A stretch of 35,383 nt of DNA, from contig JAWUWK010000024.1 in the NCBI GenBank assembly GCA_034111875.1, positions 1 to 35,383 of the forward strand, in the 5' to 3' direction. A model generated the notes under the pieces. The model had not been told where the DNA came from. It did no database searches and saw nothing but the letters and a program-made list of their open reading frames with translations. Every line of letters starts with the position of its first letter. The first letter of the stretch is position 1. Origin of the DNA: Rs1 sp034111875 (lineage in GTDB: Bacteria > Pseudomonadota > Gammaproteobacteria > Pseudomonadales > Balneatricaceae). Of the stretch, positions 16,521-25,257 are shown in pieces. A program made the position numbers and the translations under genes.

Positions 16521-18014
16521 ATGAGCAAAGAGATTTTGCTGGTAGCAGAGGCAGTTTCAAATGAAAAGGACGTGTCTAAAGAAGTCATTTTCGAAGCGAT
16601 AGAATTGGCGTTGGCGACAGCCACCAAAAGACGCTACGAAGACGAAGAGTCGGATATTTACGTTGTTATAAATCGTGCAACAGGTGACTACGATACATTT
16701 CGTCGCTGGACAGTTGTCGGCGATGAAGGCGTGGCGATTCTAGGTACAGAATTGACGTCTGAGGAAGCTGCAGAAGCTGATCCGGGGCTGGCAATTGGTG
16801 ATGTTCACGTTGAACAGGTTGAATCAGTAAAGTTTGGTCGTATCGCTGCACAAACCGCAAAACAAGTTATTGTCCAAAAAGTACGTGAAGCTGAACGTGC
16901 TAAAGTCGTTGAACTTTATAGAGATCGCGTCGGTGAATTGATCTCAGCTACCGTTAAGAAAGTAACAAGGGACAATATTATTATTGATCTTGGCAACAAT
17001 GCAGAAGCGTTGTTACCCCGTGAAAATATTTTGCCAAGAGAGGTTTTTAGAATTGGTGATCGCGTTCGTGCGGTGCTGCATGAAATCCGTACTGAAGGTC
17101 GCGGACCCCAGTTAGTGCTCTCTAGAACCAGCCCAAAAATGTTGATTGAGCTGTTTAGTATTGAAGTTCCTGAAGTGTCTGAACAAGTAATCGAGATACG
17201 TGCTGCTGCGCGTGATCCTGGATCTCGTGCGAAAATTGCTGTGAAAACCAATGATGGTCGTATTGACCCTGTCGGTGCTTGCGTCGGTATGCGTGGCGCT
17301 CGAGTACAAGCCGTATCCAATGAGCTAGGTGGCGAGCGTGTTGATATTATTACTTGGGATGATAATCCAGCGCAGTTAGTGATCAACGCAATGTCTCCTG
17401 CTGAAGTGGTCTCTATTGTAGTAGAAGAAGATAAGCATTCAATGGATGTTGCAGTTGCTCCAGAAGCGTTGGCGATGGCGATAGGTCGCAGTGGCCAAAA
17501 TGTCCGTCTAGCGTCGACTTTGACAGGATGGGAGCTTAATGTCATGACCGAAGAAGATGCTGCTAAAAAGCAAGAATCAGAAGTCGGTGGCATGGTCGAA
17601 AACTTTATAGCAACTTTAGATGTTGATGAAGACGTTGCGGTGGTGCTAGTTGAGGAAGGCTTTAGTACTTTAGAAGAGATTGCTTACGTGCCTGTCGCTG
17701 AAATGTTGCAAATTGACGGTTTCGACGAAGACATCGTCGAAGAGTTACGTACCCGTGCGAAAGATGCCTTGCTTAATCAAGCATTGGCGAGTGAAGAAGT
17801 ACTCGAAAAAGCCGAGCCAGCTGAAGATTTACTGTCGATGGATGGTATGGATAAGCACTTTGCCTATTTGCTTGCAGCACAAGGTGTTATCACTATGGAA
17901 GACCTTGCCGAGCAATCAGTCGAAGAGTTGCTGGATATAGAAGGTATGACTGAAGAACTAGCTGCAAAATATATAATGACAGCCCGCGCCCCTTGGTTCG
18001 CGGATGAAGTGTAA
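16521..18014 (+). CDS. nusA: Transcription termination/antitermination factor NusA
   Basis: Binds RNA polymerase and nascent RNA and modulates pausing, termination and antitermination. The 497 residues match E. coli (495). An N-terminal RNAP-binding domain (1-125) is followed by an S1 domain (about 135-200), two KH domains (about 230-350, with IGRSGQNVRLAS in KH2) and two C-terminal acidic repeats (about 370-425 and 440-492, with the paired phrases VEEGFSTLEEIA and LAAQGVITMEDLA). ATG 16521 has GAGGCAG upstream. infB starts 20 bases after the stop. Confidence 0.97.
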   Translation: MSKEILLVAEAVSNEKDVSKEVIFEAIELALATATKRRYEDEESDIYVVINRATGDYDTFRRWTVVGDEGVAILGTELTSEEAAEADPGLAIGDVHVEQVESVKFGRIAAQTAKQVIVQKVREAERAKVVELYRDRVGELISATVKKVTRDNIIIDLGNNAEALLPRENILPREVFRIGDRVRAVLHEIRTEGRGPQLVLSRTSPKMLIELFSIEVPEVSEQVIEIRAAARDPGSRAKIAVKTNDGRIDPVGACVGMRGARVQAVSNELGGERVDIITWDDNPAQLVINAMSPAEVVSIVVEEDKHSMDVAVAPEALAMAIGRSGQNVRLASTLTGWELNVMTEEDAAKKQESEVGGMVENFIATLDVDEDVAVVLVEEGFSTLEEIAYVPVAEMLQIDGFDEDIVEELRTRAKDALLNQALASEEVLEKAEPAEDLLSMDGMDKHFAYLLAAQGVITMEDLAEQSVEELLDIEGMTEELAAKYIMTARAPWFADEV

Positions 18015-18034
18015 GCTGAGGTAGGAGTAATAAA

Positions 18035-20716
18035 ATGTCAGAAGTAATAGTTACAGAATTAGCCGATGTTATCGGCATATCTCCAGAACGATTAATAACG
18101 CAAATGGCCGAAGCGGGAATCAAAGATAAAAAACAAGATTCTCAAGTCTCAGATGATGAGCGTCAAGCTTTGCTCGCTCATTTAAAGCGTTCACACGGTG
18201 AAGGCGAAGAGAGTTCAGAAGCTGAGCCTAAAAAAATTAGCCTCAAGCGAAAATCGACTTCGCAGCTAAAGACAACCGGGGGCTCCGGCCGCAAAACAGT
18301 CAATGTCGAAGTGCGTAAAACCCGTACTTACGTCAAGCGCACAGAAGTCGAAGCTGAAGCAGAAGTAGCAGCAGAAGAGAAAGCTGAAGTGTTAGTCGCT
18401 AAAACGCCAGTGGCGCTAGTGACTGGCTCTTCGCCTGCGGTTACTTCTACTGAAGAGCTTAGTGCGCCCATCAAAGTGCTTGAAACGCCTAAAATCCCCA
18501 CTGCTGGGCCAAAAGTTGCGGTCGTTGAAGAGGAAAAGACAGCGGCTGAGATTGCCGAAGACAGTCGTCGCCAACAAGAGCGCAAAGCTGCACAAGAAGA
18601 GGCTGATAAGGCAGCTGCCGCAGCAGTCAAAGAGCACATTGAACATGAAACTGAGCGCTTAGAAGCTGAAGCTCAAGCGCAGAAGAAAGCCGCCGAAGAC
18701 GCGGTAAGAATTGCTAAAGAAGATGCTGAAGATCAGCGCAAAGCGGATGCCATAGCACAGGCGACGCCAAAGCAGGCGCCCGTGCATAAAAAGCCGGCAC
18801 GCGAAGAGAAAAAACCGGCTAAAGGCAAAACAGCAGGCTCTGGCAAAGGCGATAAGCGCAGTCGTCGTGGAAAAATTTCACGCAACGCAAAAGCGAGACC
18901 TAACGTACTTACTTCAGGTAGCCCTAACCAGCATGGATTTACCGAGCCACAAGCTGCTCGAGTACATGAAGTCGCTGTACCAGAAAGTATCATAGTGGCC
19001 GAGCTGGCGAAGAAAATGTCAGTTAAAGCAGCCGAAGTGATAAAAGTATTGTTTAAAATGGGGGCCATGGCCACCATCAACCAAGTTATAGATCAAGACA
19101 CTGCGATTTTAGTGGTTGAAGAGATGGGACATATTGCTAAGCCAATGGCTGATAATGCTATTGAAGAAGCATTGTTGGAATCGGTAGATACCCAAGGTGA
19201 CTCAGTTTCAAGAGCACCCGTTGTCACCGTTATGGGTCACGTCGATCACGGTAAAACATCACTGCTAGATAATATCCGCTCATCCCGTGTCGCCTCTGGC
19301 GAGTCGGGTGGTATTACCCAGCATATCGGTGCTTATCGCGTTGAAACTTCGAAGGGCTTAATTACCTTTCTCGATACTCCTGGCCATGCTGCTTTCACTG
19401 CAATGCGGGCACGTGGTGCTCAACTGACAGATATTGTGGTATTGGCAGTCGCCGCCGATGACGGGGTAATGCCTCAGACTAAAGAGGCAGTACAGCATGC
19501 GAAAGCGGCAGGTGTCCCCCTAGTTATAGCGGTCAACAAAATCGATAAAGAGCAGGCAGACCCTGAGCGCGTGATGAACGAACTCGCTACTTTAGATGTT
19601 ATTCCTGAACAGTGGGGCGGTGACGTTCAATTCATAAAAGTGTCGGCGAAAACCGGCGAGGGAATTGAGCAACTGCTAGAAGCCGTTTCACTACAAGCTG
19701 AGTTACTAGAGCTTAGTGCGGTAGAATCCGGTCAAGCTCAAGGTGTTGTGATTGAGTCACGCCTAGAGAAAGGGCGTGGTCCGGTCGCAACTGTGCTCGT
19801 TCAATCAGGGCAGCTGAAAAAAGGTGATATCGTATTGGCAGGTCTGCACTATGGTCGTATTCGTGCGATGATGGATGAAGATGGCAAAGAAACGACAATA
19901 GCCGGACCTTCAGTCCCGGTTGAAATTATTGGTTTAGATGGGACACCGCAGGCCGGTGCAGAATTTACTGTTGTCAGCAACGATAAAAAAGCCCGCGAAG
20001 TCGCCCTGTTCCGTCAAGGTAAGTACCGTGAAGTTAAGCTCGCACGTCAACAAGCTTCTAAGCTTGAAAATCTATTCGCCAATATGGAATCAGGTGAAGT
20101 TGCGACCTTAAACATTGTGCTTAAAACCGATGTGAGAGGTTCATTAGAAGCCTTGACAACTGCCCTGGAAGACTTGTCTACTGATGAAGTTAAAGTGGTT
20201 ATCGTCTCTTCAGGTGTTGGTGGAATTGCTGAAACAGACGCTAACTTAGCATTGGCTTCTTCGGCATTGATGGTAGGTTTTAATGTGCGAGCAGATTCGC
20301 AAGCTAAAGCGATTGTTGATCGCGAAGGCATTCAGTTACGTTACTACAGTATTATCTACAACATCATCGATGATGTTAAACATGCGATGAGCGGTTTATT
20401 GTCGCCAGAAATGCGTGAAGAAATAGTAGGTATTGCACAAGTACGTGACGTCTTCCGTTCGCCTAAGATTGGTTTAGTCGCTGGTTGTATGGTCACTGAA
20501 GGCTCTGTATTCCGTAACAAACGTATCCGTGTACTGCGTGATAACGTAGTTATTTATGAAGGTGAGCTTGAGTCGTTGCGACGTTTCAAGGATGTGGTCG
20601 CTGACGTGCGCCAAGGTATGGAATGTGGTATCGGTGTTAAGAACTACAACGATGTTAAAGTCGGTGATCAGATCGAAGTTTTCGATACTGTCGAAATCGC
20701 TAGAACGATTGATTAA
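18035..20716 (+). CDS. infB: Translation initiation factor IF-2
   Basis: GTPase that places initiator tRNA-fMet on the 30S subunit and promotes subunit joining. It has 893 residues (E. coli 890). An N-terminal IF2_N motif (1-55) is followed by a long, charged Ala/Glu/Lys-rich linker (about 60-300) and a second IF2_N motif (about 315-370). The GTPase domain has G1 GHVDHGKT at 401-408, G3 DTPGH and G4 NKID. Domains II, III and C2 complete the protein. ATG 18035 has AGGAG upstream. Its partner tRNA-fMet and the 30S maturation factors RimP and RbfA lie in the same cluster. Confidence 0.97.
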   Translation: MSEVIVTELADVIGISPERLITQMAEAGIKDKKQDSQVSDDERQALLAHLKRSHGEGEESSEAEPKKISLKRKSTSQLKTTGGSGRKTVNVEVRKTRTYVKRTEVEAEAEVAAEEKAEVLVAKTPVALVTGSSPAVTSTEELSAPIKVLETPKIPTAGPKVAVVEEEKTAAEIAEDSRRQQERKAAQEEADKAAAAAVKEHIEHETERLEAEAQAQKKAAEDAVRIAKEDAEDQRKADAIAQATPKQAPVHKKPAREEKKPAKGKTAGSGKGDKRSRRGKISRNAKARPNVLTSGSPNQHGFTEPQAARVHEVAVPESIIVAELAKKMSVKAAEVIKVLFKMGAMATINQVIDQDTAILVVEEMGHIAKPMADNAIEEALLESVDTQGDSVSRAPVVTVMGHVDHGKTSLLDNIRSSRVASGESGGITQHIGAYRVETSKGLITFLDTPGHAAFTAMRARGAQLTDIVVLAVAADDGVMPQTKEAVQHAKAAGVPLVIAVNKIDKEQADPERVMNELATLDVIPEQWGGDVQFIKVSAKTGEGIEQLLEAVSLQAELLELSAVESGQAQGVVIESRLEKGRGPVATVLVQSGQLKKGDIVLAGLHYGRIRAMMDEDGKETTIAGPSVPVEIIGLDGTPQAGAEFTVVSNDKKAREVALFRQGKYREVKLARQQASKLENLFANMESGEVATLNIVLKTDVRGSLEALTTALEDLSTDEVKVVIVSSGVGGIAETDANLALASSALMVGFNVRADSQAKAIVDREGIQLRYYSIIYNIIDDVKHAMSGLLSPEMREEIVGIAQVRDVFRSPKIGLVAGCMVTEGSVFRNKRIRVLRDNVVIYEGELESLRRFKDVVADVRQGMECGIGVKNYNDVKVGDQIEVFDTVEIARTID

Positions 20717-20717
20717 T

Positions 20718-20789
20718 GGCCGCCCTTTATTGGGGGGCCCGCATAAATCAAATAAGTAAAATAGAGACCTCTGCCCCGGCCGGGGTCTC
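20718..20789 (+). promoter_or_regulatory. Two GC-rich hairpins between infB and rbfA
   Basis: Hairpin 1: GGCCGCCC (20718-20725) pairs with GGGGGGCC (20732-20739) with one G-G mismatch. Hairpin 2: GAGACC (20764-20769) pairs with GGTCTC (20784-20789), enclosing GCCCCGGCCGG, which can itself fold. Neither has a T-run. They fill a 96-base gap and end 23 bases before rbfA. A role in mRNA processing or in setting rbfA expression is possible. Confidence 0.5.
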
Positions 20790-20812
20790 ATCATTTAGGT
20801 AAAAATCTTTCA

Positions 20813-21220
20813 ATGGCAAAAGAATATAGCCGAACACAGCGAATTGGTGAGCAAATTCAGAGAGATCTTGCTCAGTTGATACAACGTGACGTGAAGGACC
20901 CGCGTATTGGCATGGTCACTATCAGTTTTGTAAAAGTAGCGCGTGATTTAGGTTATGCTGAAGTCTATTTCACGGTCATGCCCTTTGGCGAACAAAACGA
21001 AGAGGATGCCGTGTCTGCAGCCGCCGAAGTGTTAAAAGATGCAGCCGGCTATCTGCGCACTGAATTAGCCCAGAACATGCAATTGCGCACTGTTCCAAAA
21101 TTACGTTTCCATTTTGATGCCAGTATTGACCGCGGTCGTCGATTGCACAGTTTAATTGAGCAAACGGTTCGCGAGAATAAAAAAAGCACCGACATAAAAA
21201 ATCATAACGACGATCAATAG
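20813..21220 (+). CDS. rbfA: Ribosome-binding factor A
   Basis: KH-fold protein for late 30S maturation, acting on the 5' end of 16S rRNA and in cold adaptation. It has 135 residues (E. coli 133). The family features RIGEQIQRDLAQLIQRDVKDPRIG, VTISFVKVARDLGYAEVYFTV and RTVPKLRFHFDASIDRG are in order. The C-terminal tail (SLIEQTVRENKKSTDIKN) is charged. ATG 20813 has only a distant AGG. The last roughly 150 bases are followed directly by a decayed second copy of the same stretch (to 21371), so this 3' end has been duplicated or replaced during evolution. Confidence 0.95.
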   Translation: MAKEYSRTQRIGEQIQRDLAQLIQRDVKDPRIGMVTISFVKVARDLGYAEVYFTVMPFGEQNEEDAVSAAAEVLKDAAGYLRTELAQNMQLRTVPKLRFHFDASIDRGRRLHSLIEQTVRENKKSTDIKNHNDDQ

Positions 21221-21371
21221 TGCCGAGTATTGGTTGCACAGTGGCCTTTAATAACGCATTTGTTCGGATGTCTGTGATTATCCCGCTCGTCGATTGCAAA
21301 GTTTAATTGAGGTAACGGTTCGCGAGAATAAAAAATCGCTGAGCCCAAAGATAATAACGACAGCAATTACT
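21221..21371 (+). pseudogene. Decayed tandem copy of the 3' end of rbfA
   Basis: Bases 21288-21335 repeat 21137-21184 at an offset of 151 bases with three mismatches in 48 (for example CGTCGATTGCAAAGTTT against CGTCGATTGCACAGTTT). Translated in its frame the copy still reads RRLQSLIEVTVRENKKS, against RRLHSLIEQTVRENKKS in rbfA. Homology fades on both sides but is traceable upstream (GATGTCTGT against GATGCCAGT, and GCACAGTGGCC against GCGCACTGTTCC) and downstream (ATAATAACGACAGCAAT against ATCATAACGACGATCAAT). The relic fills the gap up to truB. Confidence 0.85.
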
Positions 21372-21385
21372 ACTGAGTTTTTAGA

Positions 21386-22357
21386 ATGGCAAGAAGACAC
21401 AAAGGTCGTCAACTGGACGGCGTTTTTTTATTAGATAAACCTCAAGGTCTTAGCTCCAACGCGGTTTTACAGCACGTAAAATGCCTGTATGGCGCCGCTA
21501 AGGCAGGCCATACAGGCGCATTAGATCCTCTTGCGACTGGTATGTTGCCGCTGACCTTCGGTGAAGCTACCAAGTTTTCACAATTTTTACTGGAAGCGGA
21601 CAAGCGCTATTTGACCACAGCTAAGTTAGGCGTACGTACTGACTCCTCTGATGCCGATGGCAAAATATTAGAAGAAAAGATCATAGGCGAACATGTTAGC
21701 CAGGACTTAATAGGTGAACTGTTGATAAAACACTTTAGCGGTGCAATTGAGCAAGTTCCGTCGATGTTTTCTGCCTTAAAGTATAAAGGTCAGCCCTTGT
21801 ACAAGCTGGCCCGAAAAGGTGAAAAGGTAGAAGTTAAGCCCAGAACCGTGACTGTTTATAATATTCAGCTGATTGATTTTAGGCCTGAACTCGGTGAAGT
21901 TGATTTGGATATTCGCTGTAGCAAAGGGACTTACATACGCTCAATAGTAGAAGACCTAGGTTTGTTGCTAGGCTGTGGTGCTCATGTGAAAGTATTGCGC
22001 CGCTTAGAGTCGGGTGCCTACACTGCTGATATGATGATCAGCTTAGATCAGCTCGATGACATCATAGGTAAAACTGTGCTAAACACAGATTTACCTGCAG
22101 CAGATGATAGCCAAAAATACCGAGCAATAGATACGCTGTTGATTCCCAGTTATTCTCCCGTTGAACACTTGCCTAAAGTGATGTTGAATGAACAGCAGAA
22201 AGTAGACTTGTTTCAAGGTAAAAAAGTGCAGCTCCAGGAGAATATCGGCACGCTAGTGCGTTTGCATCTTCTAGATGACCAACAGTTTGTCGGTATAGGC
22301 GAGATTGACCAGGCTATGGTGTTGACGTCTAAGCGGTTACTCAATACCTCTGGATAA
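21386..22357 (+). CDS. truB: tRNA pseudouridine-55 synthase
   Basis: Converts U55 to pseudouridine in the T-loop of tRNAs. It has 323 residues (E. coli 314). The catalytic Asp47 lies in GHTGALDPLATGMLP. Motifs KRYLTTAKLGVRTDSSDADG, IEQVPSMFSALKYKGQPLY and CSKGTYIRSIVEDLG are all present, and a C-terminal PUA-like region follows about residue 245. The ATG at 21386 aligns with the family start but has no clear Shine-Dalgarno; the DNA in front of it is the rbfA relic, so translation signals may have been altered by the duplication. Confidence 0.95.
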   Translation: MARRHKGRQLDGVFLLDKPQGLSSNAVLQHVKCLYGAAKAGHTGALDPLATGMLPLTFGEATKFSQFLLEADKRYLTTAKLGVRTDSSDADGKILEEKIIGEHVSQDLIGELLIKHFSGAIEQVPSMFSALKYKGQPLYKLARKGEKVEVKPRTVTVYNIQLIDFRPELGEVDLDIRCSKGTYIRSIVEDLGLLLGCGAHVKVLRRLESGAYTADMMISLDQLDDIIGKTVLNTDLPAADDSQKYRAIDTLLIPSYSPVEHLPKVMLNEQQKVDLFQGKKVQLQENIGTLVRLHLLDDQQFVGIGEIDQAMVLTSKRLLNTSG

Positions 22358-22416
22358 ATTGCGCGTTATGACATCGCCGCCCGCTAGTGCAAATTACTCT
22401 CTCGTTTATATAGAAC

Positions 22417-22468
22417 AAAAAATCAGATTTTTCGCATTAGATTAGCGTTAAGTCAGCGAGGCTCCTAG
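22417..22468 (+). repeat. Dispersed intergenic repeat, copy A
   Basis: Shares GATTTTTCGCA, a central near-palindrome TTAGCGTTAA, AAGTCAG and AGGCTCCTAGA with copies at 26803-26854 and, inverted, at 31116-31168. Copies A and B match at about 34 of 43 core positions. It lies between truB and the rpsO promoter. Confidence 0.75.
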
Positions 22469-22525
22469 ATATTTTTTATGAATAAAAACTATCTACATTC
22501 TAATATGGCAAGTACTTACTGGTGG

Positions 22526-22534
22526 TGGTAGAAT
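22526..22534 (+). promoter_or_regulatory. Candidate rpsO promoter (extended -10)
   Basis: TGGTAGAAT combines an extended -10 TGn with TAGAAT (22529-22534). The -35 region is weak (TGGCAA at 22506-22511, 17-base spacer). It would give an rpsO leader of about 100 bases. Confidence 0.45.
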
Positions 22535-22554
22535 ATCGACCGGTATTTGGCGAC

Positions 22555-22619
22555 CTACTAAAAATATGCTTGGTAGATCGTGTCCTTAATTAAGGTTATT
22601 CTCAAAATTGAGAACTACC
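22555..22619 (+). promoter_or_regulatory. Structured rpsO leader, possible S15 autoregulatory site
   Basis: Three consecutive foldable elements: CTAC...GTAG (about 22555-22576), the palindrome CCTTAATTAAGG (22584-22595), and GGT..TTCTCAA-AA-TTGAGAA..ACC (22594-22619), of which the last two share bases and so compete. They end 24 bases before the rpsO ATG. S15 is known to repress its own translation through leader structures in several bacteria; the fit here is by position and fold only. Confidence 0.45.
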
Positions 22620-22643
22620 TGCATATTAAATTGGAGTAGAAAA

Positions 22644-22913
22644 ATGGCATTATCAGCTGTTGAGAAAGCGCAGATTGTTACGGATTACGGTCGTGGTGAA
22701 GGTGATACAGGTTCTTCTGAAGTTCAGGTCGCACTATTAACTGCAAATATTTTAGCGCTTCAGGGACATTTTAAGTCTCACATTCATGATCACCATTCAC
22801 GTCGCGGACTTATCCGTATGGTAAACCAGCGTCGTAAATTACTTGATTACTTGAAGAAGACTAAGGTTGATAGCTACCTTGATCTTATCAAGCGTTTAGG
22901 ACTACGTCGCTAA
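22644..22913 (+). CDS. rpsO: 30S ribosomal protein S15
   Basis: Primary-binding protein of the 30S platform, at the 16S rRNA central domain; it also contacts 23S rRNA in bridge B4. From ATG 22644 it has 89 residues, exactly the family length; an upstream in-frame start at 22608 is rejected because GGAG (22632-22635) precedes 22644 and MALSAVEKAQIV aligns with MSLSTEATAKIV. The signature DHHSRRGLIRMVNQRRKLLDYL is fully kept. It sits between truB and pnp, as in E. coli, and has its own terminator. Confidence 0.97.
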   Translation: MALSAVEKAQIVTDYGRGEGDTGSSEVQVALLTANILALQGHFKSHIHDHHSRRGLIRMVNQRRKLLDYLKKTKVDSYLDLIKRLGLRR

Positions 22914-22924
22914 GACGTTGTACG

Positions 22925-22951
22925 AGGCCGTGCTTGCACGGCCTTCTTGTT
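22925..22951 (+). terminator. Terminator after rpsO
   Basis: AGGCCGTGC (22925-22933) pairs perfectly with GCACGGCCT (22936-22944), followed by TTCTTGTT. In E. coli a terminator lies at the same place and partial readthrough feeds pnp. Confidence 0.75.
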
Positions 22952-23004
22952 AGTACAGTTTGTGTTAACAACGCCAATAGATTTCAATAAGTCATTATCC
23001 GCCT

Positions 23005-23054
23005 GTACTCATTTATCTTTTATTTAAAGTATTAAATAGAAAATAAACGAGTAC
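23005..23054 (+). promoter_or_regulatory. Long hairpin in the pnp leader (candidate RNase III site)
   Basis: GTACTC (23005-23010) pairs with GAGTAC (23049-23054). Inward, TTTAT pairs with ATAAA, and TTTTATTTAA with TTAAATAGAA (one G-U), leaving a 4-base loop AGTA. The whole stem is about 23 pairs broken by two single mismatches. It ends 69 bases before the pnp GTG. E. coli pnp is autoregulated through RNase III cleavage of a leader duplex, and this structure is well placed for the same role. Confidence 0.7.
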
Positions 23055-23123
23055 TGGCACATGTAGACATACTTACTGATTCCTCTGTTGGCACACTAAT
23101 TATTTTAAAAAAGAGGATATTTC

Positions 23124-25211
23124 GTGGAAGCGATTACTAAAAAATTCAAATTAGGTCATCAAGAAGTCACTCTAGAAACCGGCCGCATAGCACGTCAGGC
23201 AACCGGTGCTGTGTTAGTTACAATCGAGGGAGTACAAGTATTATGTACAGTGGTTGGTTCTAAATCAGCGAGAGAGGGGCAAGACTTTTTCCCACTGTCA
23301 GTCCACTATCAAGAAAAATACTACGCTGTAGGCAAAATTCCTGGCGGCTTCTTTAAACGTGAAGCTCGCCCCTCTGAAAAAGAGACATTGACCTCACGTT
23401 TGATCGACCGTCCTATACGTCCATTATTTCCTAAAGGGTACATGAACGAAGTACAAGTTATTTGTACTGTCATGTCAGCTGACAAGATCAATGATCCCGA
23501 TATAGCAGCGATGTTAGGCGTGTCTGCGGCACTGGCTATCTCAGGTATTCCATTCCAGGGACCTATAGGTTGTGCGCGTGTTGGTTTTACTGAACAAGAT
23601 GGCTATATTTTAAACCCGACTTACGCTCAATTAGCAACGTCCGAACTAGACATGGTTGTTGCCGGTACCAAAGATGCTGTACTAATGGTTGAGTCTGAGG
23701 CTGATGAACTTAGCGAAGATGAAATGCTCGGTGCTGTTTTATTTGCACACACAGAATTCCAAGGCGCTATTGATGCTATTGCTGAACTTAAAGCAGAAGC
23801 TGGCAAGCCAGCTTGGGAGTGGTCTCCAGCTGAAGTTAATCAAGCACTGGTATCCCAAGTGACTGATCTTGTCGGTGAAGGCATTGCGACTGCTTACCAA
23901 ACAGCAGATAAAATGCAGCGTCAAGCAATGCTTGCTGAACTTCGCACTCAAGCGGTTTCAGGACTTTCAGGTGGAGAAGGTCAAGCGACAGCCAAAGAAG
24001 TTTCAGCGGTTGTCAGTGGTATTGAAAAATCTACGGTACGTCAGCGTATTGTCAATGGTCAGTCACGTATAGACGGTCGTGACAGCAAAACAGTTCGTGG
24101 CATTAATGTTGAAGTCGATGTGCTTTCAGGTACCCACGGTTCTGCACTCTTCACCCGTGGCGAGACCCAGGCTATCGTTACTTGTACTCTAGGTACTTCA
24201 CGTGATCAACAGTTAATTGATGCGATTGAAGGCGAACGTAAAGACCCATTTATGTTGCATTACAACTTCCCTCCTTACTCAGTAGGTGAAGCAGGGCGTA
24301 TGGGTTCTACAAACCGTCGTGAAATCGGGCACGGACGTTTAGCACGTCGCTCTGTAGCCGCTATGTTACCCTCACAGGATGATTTCCCTTACACTATTCG
24401 CCTAGTGTCTGAAATTACTGAATCTAACGGTTCCAGTTCAATGGCTTCTGTTTGCGGAGCCTCTCTGGCAATGATGGATGCTGGTGTACCCCTTAAATCT
24501 CCGGTTGCAGGTATCGCTATGGGTCTCGTTAAAGAAGGCGAAAAATTTGCCATCTTAACTGACATCCTAGGTGATGAAGATCACTTAGGTGATATGGACT
24601 TTAAGGTTGCAGGTACTGAGCAGGGCATTACTGCTTTACAAATGGATATCAAAATCACTGGTATTACAGAAGAGATCATGGACATCGCTTTAGAGCAAGC
24701 GCTACATGCGCGTGTTCATATCCTTCAAGAAATGGCTAAAGTGATTGGTTACTCTCGCCCTGAATTACCGGATAATGCGCCAGCAATGACCGTGGTTAAA
24801 ATCAACCCTGAGAAAATTCGAGATGTCATCGGTAAAGGCGGCGCAACTATTCGCTCTATTACGGAACAGACAGGCGCGATGATCGATTTAGATGATGATG
24901 GCACTGTTCGTATCTTTGCTTCAGATAAAGCAGCCGCACAAAAAGCCACTGATATCGTATTAGAGATTACTGCTGAAGCTGAAATCGGCAAAATTTACGA
25001 AGGTAAAGTGGTTCGTCTTGAAGAGTTTGGTGCTTTCATTAATATCTTACCGGGTAAAGATGGACTAGTTCACATCTCGCAGATTGATAACAAGCGTGTA
25101 GAAAAAGTCACAGATTACATTAAGATGGATCAGATGGTTAAAGTCAAAGTCTTAGACGTTGACGTTCGTGGCCGTATTAAGCTCTCTATGAAAGAAGTAT
25201 CTGAAGGCTAG
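23124..25211 (+). CDS. pnp: Polyribonucleotide nucleotidyltransferase (PNPase)
   Basis: Phosphorolytic 3'-5' exoribonuclease of RNA decay, usually a trimer bound to RNase E in the degradosome. It has 695 residues (E. coli 711, with a longer tail). Two RNase PH-like domains flank a helical domain; the second holds the catalytic acidic residues Asp484, Asp486, Asp490 and Asp492 in LGDEDHLGDMDFKVAG. A KH domain (IGKGGATIRSI) and an S1 domain (YEGKVVRLEEFGAFINILPG) close the protein. The start is GTG 23124, with AGAGGA 8 bases upstream. It is probably regulated through the leader hairpin at 23005-23054. Confidence 0.97.
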   Translation: MEAITKKFKLGHQEVTLETGRIARQATGAVLVTIEGVQVLCTVVGSKSAREGQDFFPLSVHYQEKYYAVGKIPGGFFKREARPSEKETLTSRLIDRPIRPLFPKGYMNEVQVICTVMSADKINDPDIAAMLGVSAALAISGIPFQGPIGCARVGFTEQDGYILNPTYAQLATSELDMVVAGTKDAVLMVESEADELSEDEMLGAVLFAHTEFQGAIDAIAELKAEAGKPAWEWSPAEVNQALVSQVTDLVGEGIATAYQTADKMQRQAMLAELRTQAVSGLSGGEGQATAKEVSAVVSGIEKSTVRQRIVNGQSRIDGRDSKTVRGINVEVDVLSGTHGSALFTRGETQAIVTCTLGTSRDQQLIDAIEGERKDPFMLHYNFPPYSVGEAGRMGSTNRREIGHGRLARRSVAAMLPSQDDFPYTIRLVSEITESNGSSSMASVCGASLAMMDAGVPLKSPVAGIAMGLVKEGEKFAILTDILGDEDHLGDMDFKVAGTEQGITALQMDIKITGITEEIMDIALEQALHARVHILQEMAKVIGYSRPELPDNAPAMTVVKINPEKIRDVIGKGGATIRSITEQTGAMIDLDDDGTVRIFASDKAAAQKATDIVLEITAEAEIGKIYEGKVVRLEEFGAFINILPGKDGLVHISQIDNKRVEKVTDYIKMDQMVKVKVLDVDVRGRIKLSMKEVSEG

Positions 25212-25257
25212 TGACTTATTAGAGACTGGATAGTTTTTAAAGAGTGACTGTCAAAGA

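Noticed and set aside
20764..20789. infB-rbfA hairpins as Rho-independent terminators
   Set aside because: Neither stem is followed by a T-run.
22608..22643. Longer rpsO frame from 22608
   Set aside because: S15 is invariably about 89 residues, and GGAG precedes ATG 22644.
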